DNA of 64,000 nt, taken from contig JABWDB010000013.1 in assembly GCA_019614645.1 (NCBI GenBank), positions 434,001 to 498,000 of the forward strand, in the 5' to 3' direction. This stretch comes from Stratiolaelaps scimitus (taxonomy: Eukaryota > Arthropoda > Arachnida > Mesostigmata > Laelapidae). The position numbers and the translations under genes were made by a program. The notes under the pieces were generated by a model, which was not told the DNA's origin, did no database searches, and was given only the letters and a program-made list of their open reading frames with translations. Positions 34,800 through 45,599 of this stretch are shown here, in pieces; the first letter of the stretch is position 1; each line of letters opens with the position of its first letter.

Positions 34800-36860
34800 T
34801 ATATAACCTAATACAAATTAGCTTGCGTGCTAAGTGATGCTTCGAAATCCTTTCATGGCGTGGGGTTATCTGGACTAGCGTACCAAGACAAGTGAATACT
34901 TAGCACTTATTGTATACTAGTCGTGGGACGATACTATACTATACCAAAAGGGAGGCGTGTTGGCGCCTATTGGCTGAGCGCCTATGGTTTATATCTGATC
35001 CTGCATTTCAGTATCGCAGCTAACCTGCCGTATGCTCCTTTGCGTATTGTTATCTGAATGGCCGCGCCTAAAAAATTTGTCTCCGTTTATACACTGAATC
35101 CTGGGTGTAGTAAGGCAACGAATATAATGATGACAATCAAACTCCTAAAAAAACCTGTTCAGCAGTTTTGGTTGTGTAAAACAATATCGCTGAAAATTCA
35201 CGATAACGTCACGAGAGTCAGACCCAAGTCACTTTCTATAGACGCCTTTCAAGCTCACAGAATACCCTAGTCCTAGTAAGTTAGGAGAGTATTTAAAGAA
35301 TAGAAGATATGCTTTATATAGTTTCATAATCTTGCCTTTGTCTTCGGACGGGCTCATTGTAACAGGGCCGCCGGAGTTTGTTTTTCGAAGACAGAGATCC
35401 CCACCAATATTCTGATAGCCCGGCCTTTGTCTGAAGTGAGTCTGCCAGAACCGAAAATGCTAGGAAGTAATCAACTTCAATAACCGACCCAACCTCAGGA
35501 GCTTAGATTTTTCTTGAGAACTTGGACATTCGGTCAATGCATTACTTATCAGTTCTATATATATGTATATATATATATATATATATATACAATGTGATTT
35601 GTGTACGTTTGCACAGGAACGCGCCTGAGTTCGACATATGAGACAACGTTCTCTTTTAACGTGCGTAAATATACTTAGATCCACCATTGTCTATGTCACT
35701 GTCCTGGCTGGCCTGTAGTCATTTCGGTAAAATGCGCGAGTGGGCAGTGCTGCGCGAACGGAGGGAAAAAGAACATCTAAGGTTCCTATTTTTCCCTTTC
35801 GAGTTCCTTTTTCTCCCTCGGGCCTGTTTGCAGGAAATATTTCAACTGGAAGATATTTCATTCATCACGACTTTTCCGTCTCCAACGAGAGAACTGACCT
35901 GACGTTCATTTCCCTGGAGACACCCACGTAAAGCTGTCCCGCAGGAGCAGAATGTCAGAACCCAGTCCGAGGGAAACGGTGGCCGGCGTCGCTCGTCGTA
36001 CCTATTCAAATGTGCCAGATCTCTTTAGCGAATTGCGTTAGTGGTCTCGTAGGCGCCCGGAACGCTGCACGATCACACGGGCATCTAGGAACGAATGACT
36101 GTCGTCTATCTTGCGCGCTTTGACAGCAGACAACGAGATAGAAGTTGCTGGGCTTGGCTAGATTCAATATAAGGAGTGCTTCCTGCTTCCACCTACGAAA
36201 CCACACTTGGAACGCCAATCAGCGGAGCATCACAAGTACTGCAGCATCTTTGCGCAAAGCTAGGCATAATGTATTGTAGAATTTAGGCAATGGTGTGATT
36301 CATATGATAGCAGAGCGTGACTTTCAAACGGGGGGGTACCACTGTGAAGACAACTATACTTACACTATGAGATGCTATTTCGCTGTGTTCCAGAAGAGGA
36401 ATATCTGAAGAAAACAGTCTGCAAACGAGTGGGTTTATGTCCAAAGCATCTCTTTGAGGCACTTTTGAAATTACTACCACTCCGGGATTATCGTATCAGT
36501 AATCAATACACAAAACTACGATCAACTACAGCCGAAGCATTTTTTTATTTTTTTATTTCTCTATTAGTTGACACTTGCTTAACCACAGCGTATCTCCCAT
36601 CAACCGTTACCAATGACATCAACGGTAAGAAGACATCTGTAGAGCTCTGAACAAGCCTATATGGAATGACCTTAACGTAAGATATCCTTATAATGGCACG
36701 GCCCTGTTTCTAGGGCTGAGCCTTCATAAGGGCCATGTTGCAATGTATGAGCGCCATTTAAGGATTGCCAAGAACGTCCTTATGAGGAACAGCTGGGTGC
36801 CTAGATTATGCCTAGATAATAGTGCCTAGATAATTCCTCTAAATTTTATTTTATTGCGTG
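34800..36860. other. Unassigned sequence
   Basis: No gene is recognised. A TA microsatellite lies at about 35556-35590. Three copies of a CCTAGAT-type unit lie at 36799-36833, just left of the hairpin at 36870. Confidence 0.4.
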
Positions 36861-36869
36861 GAAATCCTA

Positions 36870-36913
36870 GGTAACCACAACGGCCTAGATATAACTAGGC
36901 CGTTGTGGTTACC
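36870..36913. repeat. Perfect 19-base hairpin, 6-base loop
   Basis: The left arm GGTAACCACAACGGCCTAG (36870-36888) and right arm CTAGGCCGTTGTGGTTACC (36895-36913) are exact reverse complements around ATATAA. No T run follows directly, and the stem is too short for a typical animal pre-miRNA. Confidence 0.95.
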
Positions 36914-37350
36914 CTTTATATATTTTTCATCACCCCGCGTGCTGTACAGATCCGGCTAGAAACTTCTGACCACGACTTATTCGCTCGCCCCAATATTAAA
37001 ATCAACGCGTACGAGAGAGTAAGTTAATGGGTATGCCATAACAATATGGAAATGGTTACCGCCTAAAGAATACTTGGTCCTGTCGAAGGAATACATAGGC
37101 AGATAATGCAATCTGCTGTCTGTTCTATGGCAAATATCTAACCGGCCGGTGTTCAATCTGATAAATATAATATACTAACTTTGTTTGGCTTTGTTTTTTG
37201 TTGAGGAACGATCCACTCGCAAGCCTAGAACTTACGGGTAAATCGTGATGAGGGCATATATCTGGCATCGCCGACACCCTGGATTCAGTTCAACAGATGA
37301 ATGATGTAGGAGGAGATATTTTCGGTCAATTCCATGCTTATGATGTCTGT

Positions 37351-37420
37351 ACTGGCGGATCCTTTTTAAATGTAGAGGCGAAACGGTGGGGATCGAACCC
37401 GTGCACTTACATGTCTCATA
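37351..37420 (-). repeat. SINE-B-like head with B box
   Basis: On the minus strand, GTGCACGGGTTCGATCCCC contains a good Pol III B box. It is followed by ACCGTTTCG and, after a short gap, AAAAAGGATCCGCC, the same order as the 54.0 kb copy. The 3' body is not readable beyond about 37350. Confidence 0.5.
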
Positions 37421-37874
37421 TTCAATGACAATACAGACGTAAGTGGAACAAGATTATTCTACAATCTCAGCATGATGCGAGAATAACACAATATGTTCGA
37501 CCGCTGCAGGACTTCCTTAGTAGTGATTAAGCTAATTATGAATACGGGAGATAGAAGAAAATTCCTTTTAGAGATAGGTGATAACCGGTAGACTTCTACG
37601 CGCTGTTACTAGAAGGATATTCGAGGAGTTATTTGATTATTTCACTCAAGAACGCTGCGTGCCACGGATTTTCTGGCAAAGTGTTGTAGGTTGCCAGTCA
37701 GCCAAGAATTCTTCATCATGACCACTCGTGGGTTTCATCGTGCATCACCATCCTCCCCAATGTCACATGTCATTTAGGCTGGCGCCGTAAAATGTATAAC
37801 AAATTCAACTGAACGTCCCTTGCCTCACTCACCAGATTCTCCGAGGTTCCGAGGGTTCACGAAGGGGAAAAAAA

Positions 37875-37950
37875 TTAAAATTTCTGGGCTGATCCACAAC
37901 CTACATTTAACGTCCACGGTATTTCTTTAGGCATCGCAGTTCACGAAGGC
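37875..37950 (-). repeat. SINE-B-like 3' body
   Basis: On the minus strand it reads GAACTGCGATGCC, AATACCGTGGACGTTAAATG, GGTTGTGGATCAGCCC and AGAAATTTTAA. It is a clear match to the copies at 54.0 and 6.7 kb. Confidence 0.6.
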
Positions 37951-38135
37951 TATGTACGTCACCCATGACAAGTGACATTGAAGGTACTATATTTGCAACG
38001 GACTAATGCACAAACCTCCCCGCTAGTTGGAGCGGAACCAGGTTAGATTTGAATGATGTTCCCTAACTAAGAGTCCAGTGGGCGCAGCCCTCGTAAGGTT
38101 CACACTTGAGCATTTGCCCTTAACTGTATAAACAT

Positions 38136-38206
38136 GTCTCCGACGGGATTTTAACCCGTCATCCTCGGTTTACAAGACCAACCCCGAATGGCTGCCAACA
38201 AACCTG
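38136..38206 (-). tRNA. tRNA-Thr(UGU)-like sequence, 3' half well kept, likely pseudogene or SINE head
   Basis: On the minus strand the anticodon arm is TTGGT-CTTGTAA-ACCGA with anticodon TGT, and the T arm is ACGGG-TTAAAAT-CCCGT with a perfect 5-base stem. Then CGGAGAC could be the 3' half of an acceptor stem. The matching 5' acceptor would be GTCTCCG; the sequence has only GTTTGTT, and the D arm does not fold. I therefore read it as a tRNA-Thr-derived pseudogene or the head of a SINE rather than a working gene. Confidence 0.45.
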
Positions 38207-38209
38207 CAA

Positions 38210-39320
38210 TAGACCTCACCATGCATTCAACTAACTGTGATTTTACGACTCGTGTCCAACACCTCCTAGGCTGGCATAAGTACCTTGTACGTAATCGGTA
38301 CATTTCACTATCACATTTAAAAACAGCAGAAGTAGCGGAACCACTTTCTGGAATCACTGGCTAGCTAAACGGAGCTCGGTTACCATCGCTAGATCGTATT
38401 GGACAAGCGAAAGCGACGGAGACAGTTGTCGGTCTTAAGTGGGAGTCACTGAGGTGGGAGAAACCCAAATGAATTGTACGAGTCCCGCGTGATTGATAGC
38501 AGGAATAGCGTAGGGGAATACTAGGCTAATGCCGCTAATGCCACGAGGGTTAGGGGTGAGCGAGCGCAAGGCTCAGTAGAGTGAGTATCCAGGCCAACGG
38601 GGAATGAATGAAGGTATTTCAGGAGCGGACGGGGCTAGACAGAGATAGTAGCGGTGTTTGCCTGGCTGAAAGGCATGACATCGAGCAGGAGACCGCGGGG
38701 GGGAAGCTACTTCCATGAGGGAAGCGAGGAACTCGAATGGCCAACTAATGGCCTAATGGGTGCTGGAAAATGAGGGGGGGTTATGACTTCGGCATCTGTA
38801 CCATCATACGAGAATAGTCTATGGACTCATGGAGTCGGTCGCTGCTGCTGCGACTGTAGCTGCCGCTGCTCGGACTCTGATGGACAAACGCGTCAGTTGT
38901 GTAGCTCGTTCGCTCGTAAACGAGTGGCCAGCAAACGGCGCCCTATACGATATACATGATTGTCCTCCGCGAGCAGAGCCACGCTCATTTGAAGTGGATG
39001 TAGGAGGTGGGAGTTATCGAGCACCGGTAACAATTCACGTGATGACTCTAATGAAGGCGCAATGTAGAGATTTGTGTTAACAAGGTTCTCGGATGTGTAT
39101 AGACCGCTCATCGCTTATTAAGTCAATCCATGAAGCTAGCTTCGAGTCCTATTACTGTTGTTATTATTATTACTCTCATTTGTCTAAACACCATTTTGAA
39201 CGCGGTGGTATTTGACAGCTCTGTTGAGACCCTGTGATCGGTTGTCATTTAAAGGTGTACACCCTTCATGGGGTACTTATGTTACCTATGAGGTTTGATG
39301 TTAACTTCAATAAAGGCGTG
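38210..39320. other. Unassigned sequence
   Basis: No gene is recognised. An 83-codon ATG frame at 38829-39080 has no known motif. Confidence 0.4.
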
Positions 39321-39326
39321 AAGGGG

Positions 39327-39349
39327 CTCTCTCACTCTCTCTCTCTCTC
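39327..39349. repeat. CT microsatellite
   Basis: A CT run of about ten units contains one interruption. Confidence 0.85.
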
Positions 39350-39669
39350 GATAAAATTACACTGTTATACTTTTCTGCAGAGGGCAACTCAGGGGAAGTG
39401 TGGAATGGGACGAACTGGTCGATGACGTCTTATACCTATATATTTGTCAATAGACTTGTTATTACCATTATAGATTATTTAACATGATACTAATAACTAG
39501 TTGTGGACTTTTGAAGCAGTGTTTGCACAGAGAAATATACTTTCACCGTCGAGCTCCAGTGAAATCGTTGGGGTGTGCACTGAAACGATGAACAAATATA
39601 ACTTTCCGATTGAAAGAGTACAAACGTAAAGCAAGATCAACCCACTGCTTTTATTTGTGCTGGAGCCGT

Positions 39670-39770
39670 AAACATACTACATACTAAACATACTACATAC
39701 TAAAAATAAATAAACTTTTAGGGCTAATGCGGGTATACTACATACTACTATACATACTACTATACCACAT
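39670..39770. repeat. Imperfect tandem repeat of ACATACTA-type units
   Basis: Units such as CATACTACATACTAAA recur several times over about 100 bases, with a 40-base interruption. Confidence 0.75.
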
Positions 39771-39860
39771 TACTTGCCGAGTCGCATGACAAAATTACAC
39801 TGAACCCTAGACGAAGGCGGCACTCTATACTTCAAGTAAAGTCACCAAATTATTTCCAGT

Positions 39861-39885
39861 GAGAGCGAGAGAGAGAGAGAGAGAA
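39861..39885. repeat. GA microsatellite
   Basis: A run of GA units contains one GC interruption. Confidence 0.85.
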
Positions 39886-39960
39886 GCAAGTATCAAAAAC
39901 TATAATAATTTCACACAAATTGCTTGAAATGCTTCAGTACGTAAGAATTATATCGGAGAG

Positions 39961-40034
39961 GTAAGGTAAAGGTTTATTGGTGTATTAAACGAGCTGCAAT
40001 TTTACAATGCTTAAGCTCTCATATATGTCACAGA
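39961..40034 (-). repeat. Dispersed 3'-tail family T, minus-strand copy
   Basis: On the minus strand it reads GAGAGCTTAAGCATTG, TAAAATTGCAGCTCG, TTAATACACCAATAAACC and TTTACCTTAC. It is a close match to the copies at 49.02 and 12.68 kb. Confidence 0.7.
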
Positions 40035-40436
40035 GCCGAATATACCGAAATTTTTTGAACATATTAAAGACATCACGTAAGTGGGGGATGTGTTTGCTAA
40101 GCGGTTGTCGCTTTTAGATGCCAATGCGAACGCTTGGAAGTTGACATGATACCAATATTAACCATATTTGACGGTGTAGACATGCTAACATATACATGCA
40201 TCGGTAAACAATTAGCCACCGTAATGAATGCAATGTTTGACGTGAGACCTACGACAACGACAGCTGGCACGAGTGTTCTGTCTAAATTAATTGCCTGCAA
40301 GCAATGCGTTAATGATTTGTTTTCCCTGGAGAGTCACCCGTGCTTTGCGAGAGGGAGTATTTCGTTGTAACACATGACTTGTATTGTTTGTTTGGTTATT
40401 CAGAATAACAAGCAAGTTTGTTGTACATTGCCTTTT

Positions 40437-40460
40437 ATAATAAAGTGAATTGTATTGAAC
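40437..40460 (+). repeat. Retroposon 3' end: AATAAAG plus TTGTATTG
   Basis: AATAAAGTGAATTGTATTG has the same design as the minus-strand tails at 16.4 and 26.4 kb. Confidence 0.35.
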
Positions 40461-40579
40461 ACGGCCAAGTTACCCATCTCATGAATGTCATCACCCAGTC
40501 TACTATTATACATATAATAAATCACAACAGTCGTCACTATAGGACAATCCCTTCCTCTTTCGAACGATTCAATTCCTCT

Positions 40580-41230
40580 CCTTGTTGCACATCGAGTCAC
40601 ATCTGTCCACGCAGTATCAAACAAATTTTCCTTCGCGGAAATGTGGTCCTTCCTCCATGCTTGTGCAGCAGAGGAACTCGTTTTCTAAAGGAAGTCGCCC
40701 GCTCCTGCCGCCCTTGTTGTTGTTCCCATTGATGTGGACAGCGAGAGGCAAAATCGGCACAGCTTCTACCAGTAGTAGCTATACAGCGCCTTGTAGCAGT
40801 TGTATTATATCAGCACCAGAGGCAGTTCTACCAGGCAGAGTGGTAGTTTTCGCTTCAGTCGCTATTCGGGTAGAGGGGTGCGTAGGTGCGAGGGAGCGCG
40901 TCTGTTGTGTGCGTGTGTGTACGTGGCTGGACAATGGGTGGATTGCTCGGCTCCTGCGGCGTAGCTGGGACAGTGGCGTGGAGCGGGCCGGGGGCCAGAA
41001 CGAAAACAGCCGCCGTGCCAACACCCCCGATATGTTCGATGTACGACCAACATTTCCGGTCGCCATTTATTTCGGCAGAGTCACAGGAGCAGGACAGGCC
41101 GTAAGCGGTAGCTTCACTATAAAAAAAAAACAAGACGACTGGGAGTTCCAATATGGGACAAACGGCAGCAACTACATGAACTGAGCGATGCAAGAGCAAT
41201 GATTCCTTAAGACAGCCGTTAGTCGGCATC
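40580..41230. other. GC-richer block with long open frames on both strands
   Basis: An open stretch of about 200 codons exists on the plus strand (40582-41184, beginning at TTG rather than ATG), and a 124-codon ATG frame exists on the minus strand (40855-41229). Neither matches a family I know. Long frames on both strands together point to base composition rather than selection. A T-rich tract ending in ATAG on the minus strand, at about 41118-41135, could be a splice acceptor. The block could be a promoter-proximal or exon-containing region, but nothing decides this. Confidence 0.25.
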
Positions 41231-41599
41231 CATTGTGCCCGTTTCTCAGATAATGAGGGGATGGCGCATAAACAAGCAAATCATCACATTCACATGTATG
41301 TATGGCGCCGTTAGGTATATTGTTGCTGGTCGGTGTTTCTATAGGTGCGACCGAGGATGTAGTCCCATAGATCCTGCGTTTATTTCACCGGGTATAGGCT
41401 TATGGAAATGAATATATAGAAACTTAATTATTTTCCAAAAGCGCAGTCGAATGACACCCGTCCTGTGGATATGCCTCTTTATGTCTGTAGGATAATACAA
41501 GCTTTGTTGTTTTTTGATATTATAAACTTGTTGTAATATGTCATGACATAATGGTATTTCTATCGTATTTCACAACAAAATTTAATGCATTTTCGTCGG

Positions 41600-41678
41600 G
41601 TTGGTGATACGCCTGTTAGATAGGGGAACAGCTAAGGGTCAGCTCGAAAAGAAAAGAGATAAGAGTTGGTGATACGCC
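41600..41678 (+). mobile_element. 51-base retroposon stub with 14-base target-site duplication (family U)
   Basis: GTTGGTGATACGCC occurs at 41600-41613 and again at 41665-41678. The 51 bases between contain AGATAGGGGAACAGCTAAGG, then GTCAGCTCG, then a purine-only tail with AAAAGAAAAGAG. The core AGATAGGGG...AGCTAAGGGTCAGCTC is also found at 59.39 kb, also followed by a GA-rich tail. This is an ultra-short, 5'-truncated retroposed copy of an element whose 5' part is not seen here. Confidence 0.75.
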
Positions 41679-41950
41679 AAAGGTGAGTTTGTGTATCTCA
41701 TTATTACAACGTTGCTTCCATAGTATTCGAACTGATGAGAACAAATACATCAGTGGGAGCTCTTACGGAATGAGATATACATATATATATATACATCTCC
41801 TCCTAAAAAGCTATACCATTACAGGAATAGTGCCATATGTGTTGGTGGCTCTTAGTCCGTTTCTTGTGTTCAAGTAGTGTATTGCGGCATAAAATAGCAT
41901 ATGCCAGTGTATTAAATATTGCGATATTGCCGTTGTAAAAAAAAGTAACT

Positions 41951-42310
41951 TTATGATTCTTTAAAACACCCTGCCAAGAATAGTGTGTGTTGTTTTGGTA
42001 AAATGCGATATACTTCATTAAACACGATGACCAGCAGCAGGAAGGGTGAGGTGGGATGAGTCTCTGCTATGCGTGGTATAACATGATAAGATAGATTTCG
42101 TTTGGCCTTAAACATGGATGTGACTTGATGACCAAACCGATGTATAATATATGTAAATTTATCGGAAGGCTTTAAACCGATGTGGAATTCATATGTGCGT
42201 GAGCCTTCTATTCCCACATAGCAGCTCAGAGATATAATTAGATACAGAATAACTTTTAATAAATCAAATTTACCACCTCCAGTCGTCGTTACTTCTTGCA
42301 AGTTTATCAT
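41951..42310 (-). CDS. Unidentified 119-codon ORF with hydrophobic N-terminal segment
   Basis: The frame starts with ATG at 42310 (MINLQEVTTTGGG). A hydrophobic stretch LLKVILYLIISLSCYVG lies at residues 16-32 and resembles a signal anchor or late signal peptide. It is followed by a polar region EFHIGLKPSDKFTYIIHRFG and a second hydrophobic stretch near the C-terminus. The AT-rich surroundings make a chance frame of this length less expected than in a GC-rich block. No family is recognised, and it could be a single exon or chance. Confidence 0.22.
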   Translation of the reverse strand: MINLQEVTTTGGGKFDLLKVILYLIISLSCYVGIEGSRTYEFHIGLKPSDKFTYIIHRFGHQVTSMFKAKRNLSYHVIPRIAETHPTSPFLLLVIVFNEVYRILPKQHTLFLAGCFKES

Positions 42311-42739
42311 CAAGTGTGATACTAGACTAAGCAATTTAATGAATTAATCAATGGAAAACAAAAAATATAGCAAATCTGTTTGTACCACTATCTACCATTG
42401 GTAAAGCCCCGAAATTTTATATTTAGAAAATGTTATAAAATATGTATAAAATTAAACGAAAAACTACAACACACCGAGGAGAGCTGATTAATTAAATGGA
42501 GGATAGACAAAAAGTGCAACTTTTAAAAAGTAGCATAGGAAGTCATCAAAATTGTTCTCATCGACATTGCGCTCTCCCTGTCTCTGTTGCATGTTACGAG
42601 CAGCTGCGTATCGTGTCTACCTTAAAATTATCATGGTCGGATCGTCGACGAGTATCGAGGGTATGATTTCCATACAACAGTATTTCGCTTGAGCCCAAAA
42701 AAGTTCTCGGTGTGACAGTATGACTCAACCGCTATCCAT

Positions 42740-42815
42740 CCCGACGACACAGGTTGGAACTCATTGTTATGGAAATAATCCTGTGGTTCGAATCCACGTT
42801 CTGGCCTGAATCATT
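42740..42815 (+). other. tRNA-like B box, possible SINE head
   Basis: TGTGGTTCGAATCCACG forms a T arm with a 5-base stem (one T-G pair) and an exact B box GGTTCGAATCC. The upstream GGAACTCATTGTTATGG could be a worn anticodon arm. The following TTCTGGC has no partner upstream, so no complete tRNA folds. Confidence 0.3.
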
Positions 42816-42819
42816 CCAT

Positions 42820-44735
42820 TCTATTCTGCGTTTTATTTCGTTCCTTTGGCGAGCCAAATTAACTCTCACCTGTCGAGTTCACAGAAACCCACGAATTACT
42901 GAATGGCAAGCAAACACAAAAAATTGAAATTTTCTCCCGGGTTTCGTTGCCCAACGCCCTTTATTCAAATCGTTCGTTGTGACTGTAGAGTCTCGGGGTG
43001 TATCAATCATTATATGGAAATGACATCACAATTATTCGATGGTGCCTGAGAAACTACAGGCGTGTATAACATTGCGCCGTATTCTAAGGGTTTTGTCACC
43101 GCGTTGGATTATTTTGAGGTGCTTCAATGATACAAAAGAAGTTTCAATTTTATTTCAGCATTTTCTAGAGAAACAATTTTTTGGTGCTTATATGTCGCAG
43201 TAGATGCGCATTGCTGCTTTTAGCTTACACCCGATTTGCTGCTGCGGCAAAATTGAGTATGAAACACATTTGGACTCATCATGACAATAAAGTGTGAAGT
43301 GTGCCATCAATATGAAATCAACCATGTAAAAAACAGGTATATACAAATTAATGATATCTTCGACGACGCTCTCAATATATATACCTATTCACACTTCCTA
43401 TTCGATGGGTATTATGTACAGGAATATTCCCTCTGTTGCTGACTTTGCAAACGTTACCATTTTATAACACAATTCCGCATACAGCCACTACATTGTTACT
43501 CCCGTGAGTATGTAACAAGCTGCTGTTAAGCAAGCGTAGCTCAGACTATTCACTATTCGCGACTAAATCCTGAAATATTATGTAAAAAGCATTATATAAA
43601 ATAAATATGCTATGTTTCAAAGCAAAATACCTAATAGCTTTGCTTACGGTCGATCAGATCTCTCAGATTTCCTTCAAAATATTTTTTGTGGAGTCAGTGG
43701 ACAATACCCATTAATGGACAATGGCGGCTTCCGTTAGATTTATCTCTTCTTTGGCTCTCCTATTTTGTGTACTCGTTAATTAAATATCACAGTTGCTTAA
43801 ATGTTTGAACTGTAACTATGTATAATTACGAGTGCATTCGTTGTATAATGGTTAATATCAATACGTCATCGCTATTTATTCTATGTATTTTTATATTTTG
43901 AATTTTTATCAGATTTCTCGCAATATTGCTGTTTTTACGTCGACGGAATCTAGATAATATTTATTTATTATTCAACTGCCTAAAAGTATACATAATGACA
44001 TGATTAGAAAACTACACTTGTTATTTGTACATCGAGTCAGTCACAAAAATATTCGCCATCTATCGAGAAAAAGCTAAAAGGTCCACGAATAATCGTGTTC
44101 TTCTGGAGTCGAAATCTGAAGTTCGAAGTTCCTTTTTTTACCACTTCGCTGTTAGAGGGGCTCTTGAAGAGTGTTTCGTTGGTGATTAAAAATACTTCAG
44201 CGAGACTTTCAAGGCAAGCTACGCTACGTGATAAATACATATATACAAATCATAAAGATCGAGTCTTTTTGTTTTAATTTGTGATCTATTATATTTGTGA
44301 TCTAGAGCCAACAAGCTTCACCGCCCCGTTGACAGAAATATGCCTCGCAAATATTTCGAGATTAACCTGAAGTCACCATGATGCCAAGTATTCATTGATT
44401 AGGATTCTTCTATATCTGTCATTTTTTCAATCTCTGTAAACTTTCAATATTAAGGGGTGATTATTTATACATACTAAAGAGAGTGATGTATAACCTACAC
44501 CTAATCAAGGTGTTATTCAAAATGATTCCCACTGTGACTAGAAGCGATGTCATTATTCGCCTTTCCAAATAGTTCAAAAATATAAACGATCAAATATTTC
44601 AAAACATCCATATGAGATGTATTTGATATCTGTACGATCATACTCTGAGGTCTAAAATTTACATGATTGAAGTTACTGCATTTAGTCTTCTGGTTCTTGA
44701 ACTCGAAAAATACATTCCCACCTCTGGCTCCCGGG
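42820..44735. other. Unassigned AT-rich sequence
   Basis: No gene or repeat is recognised. Confidence 0.4.
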
Positions 44736-44738
44736 TAT

Positions 44739-44778
44739 AAAGGTCGCGCCTAAGCCCTTCGGCTTAGGCGTGACCTTT
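44739..44778. repeat. 18-base hairpin with 4-base loop
   Basis: AAAGGTCGCGCCTAAGCC and GGCTTAGGCGTGACCTTT pair over 18 positions with a single G-T pair (17 Watson-Crick pairs), closed by the loop CTTC. It stands out from AT-rich neighbours by its GC-rich stem. Confidence 0.95.
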
Positions 44779-44870
44779 AAAGACCACCAAAAGGTTTAGG
44801 TTTACACGACTACCTTAATGCTGGCTCCTCATTGTAGCGTTAGTTAGCTACACTTAGTATTAGTAAAAAA

Positions 44871-45275
44871 ATGTTAGAATACAACAGAATTGAACACGAA
44901 TCGTCATCAAAAAAACGCAAAATATTTACGACGCACTTAACAACATTGATTATTATTGACTATTATCAGCATATCGATCCGCATGATCCCTGTCCGGATG
45001 CAATAGCACGAATATTGCTACGATTGTCGAACCGGACTGCCCTCCGCGCCCCGAAACGCACGCCGCACACGCACGAATACAGTCTTCGTGCTATTTTAGA
45101 TGAGAAAAATGATCTTAAAGAAACCTCCCTCAATGTATCGTCGTACGAACAGAGACTGTATAGAATTGCCCCGGTCGCCTGCCAGCGAAGTCAACCAACG
45201 AAAAGCTTCGGGGGCATGTTCCTTGCCTCGCCTCCTTCGTTCGCCGTTCGAGGAAGCTTAGAGCCTCGCACATAG
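44871..45275 (+). CDS. Unidentified 134-codon ATG ORF
   Basis: The frame starts MLEYNRIEHESSSKKRK. It is basic at the start, has a short hydrophobic patch (LTTLIIIDYY) and a Ser/Pro/Arg-containing tail. It begins 93 bases downstream of the hairpin at 44739-44778 and runs into a GC-richer block (45140-45560) that ends at a CA/GA microsatellite (about 45540-45562). No domain is recognised and no splice or polyadenylation signals were established. Confidence 0.2.
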   Translation: MLEYNRIEHESSSKKRKIFTTHLTTLIIIDYYQHIDPHDPCPDAIARILLRLSNRTALRAPKRTPHTHEYSLRAILDEKNDLKETSLNVSSYEQRLYRIAPVACQRSQPTKSFGGMFLASPPSFAVRGSLEPRT

Positions 45276-45599
45276 CTCTCGGCAAATTCAGATTGATTAT
45301 ATTCGTCTGCCTTCCCCTCTGGTCACTGGAGCCATTTGTTGCGCGTAGCCCGTTCCCGTCGAATCCCTGTCGGATCTCACTCGTCTTTTCTTTTCCCAAC
45401 GGTCGAATTTGTCTTGATTTCTCCCGCCCTGAGCCGGGCGTCGATCGAGTCCGTTACCGACGTTCCCAGCCTCGACGCAACGATGGCTACTACGGCAACA
45501 ACGACAGACCGACATGTATACATTTATCGGTCGCCTATACACACACACACACAGAGAGACTCACACACTCTTTTGAGGTCAGCCAAATAACGTTCTTAC

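Noticed and set aside
36870..36913. microRNA precursor
   Set aside because: A 19-base perfect stem with a 6-base loop is too short and too perfect for a usual animal pre-miRNA.
37711..37765. A further copy of the 29.17 kb sequence (TCATGACCA, TGGGTTT)
   Set aside because: The match is about 25 bases with gaps and does not extend, so chance is not excluded.
39660..39770. CRISPR array
   Set aside because: The repeats are 8-16 bases, contiguous and imperfect, with no unique spacers of constant length and no cas genes.
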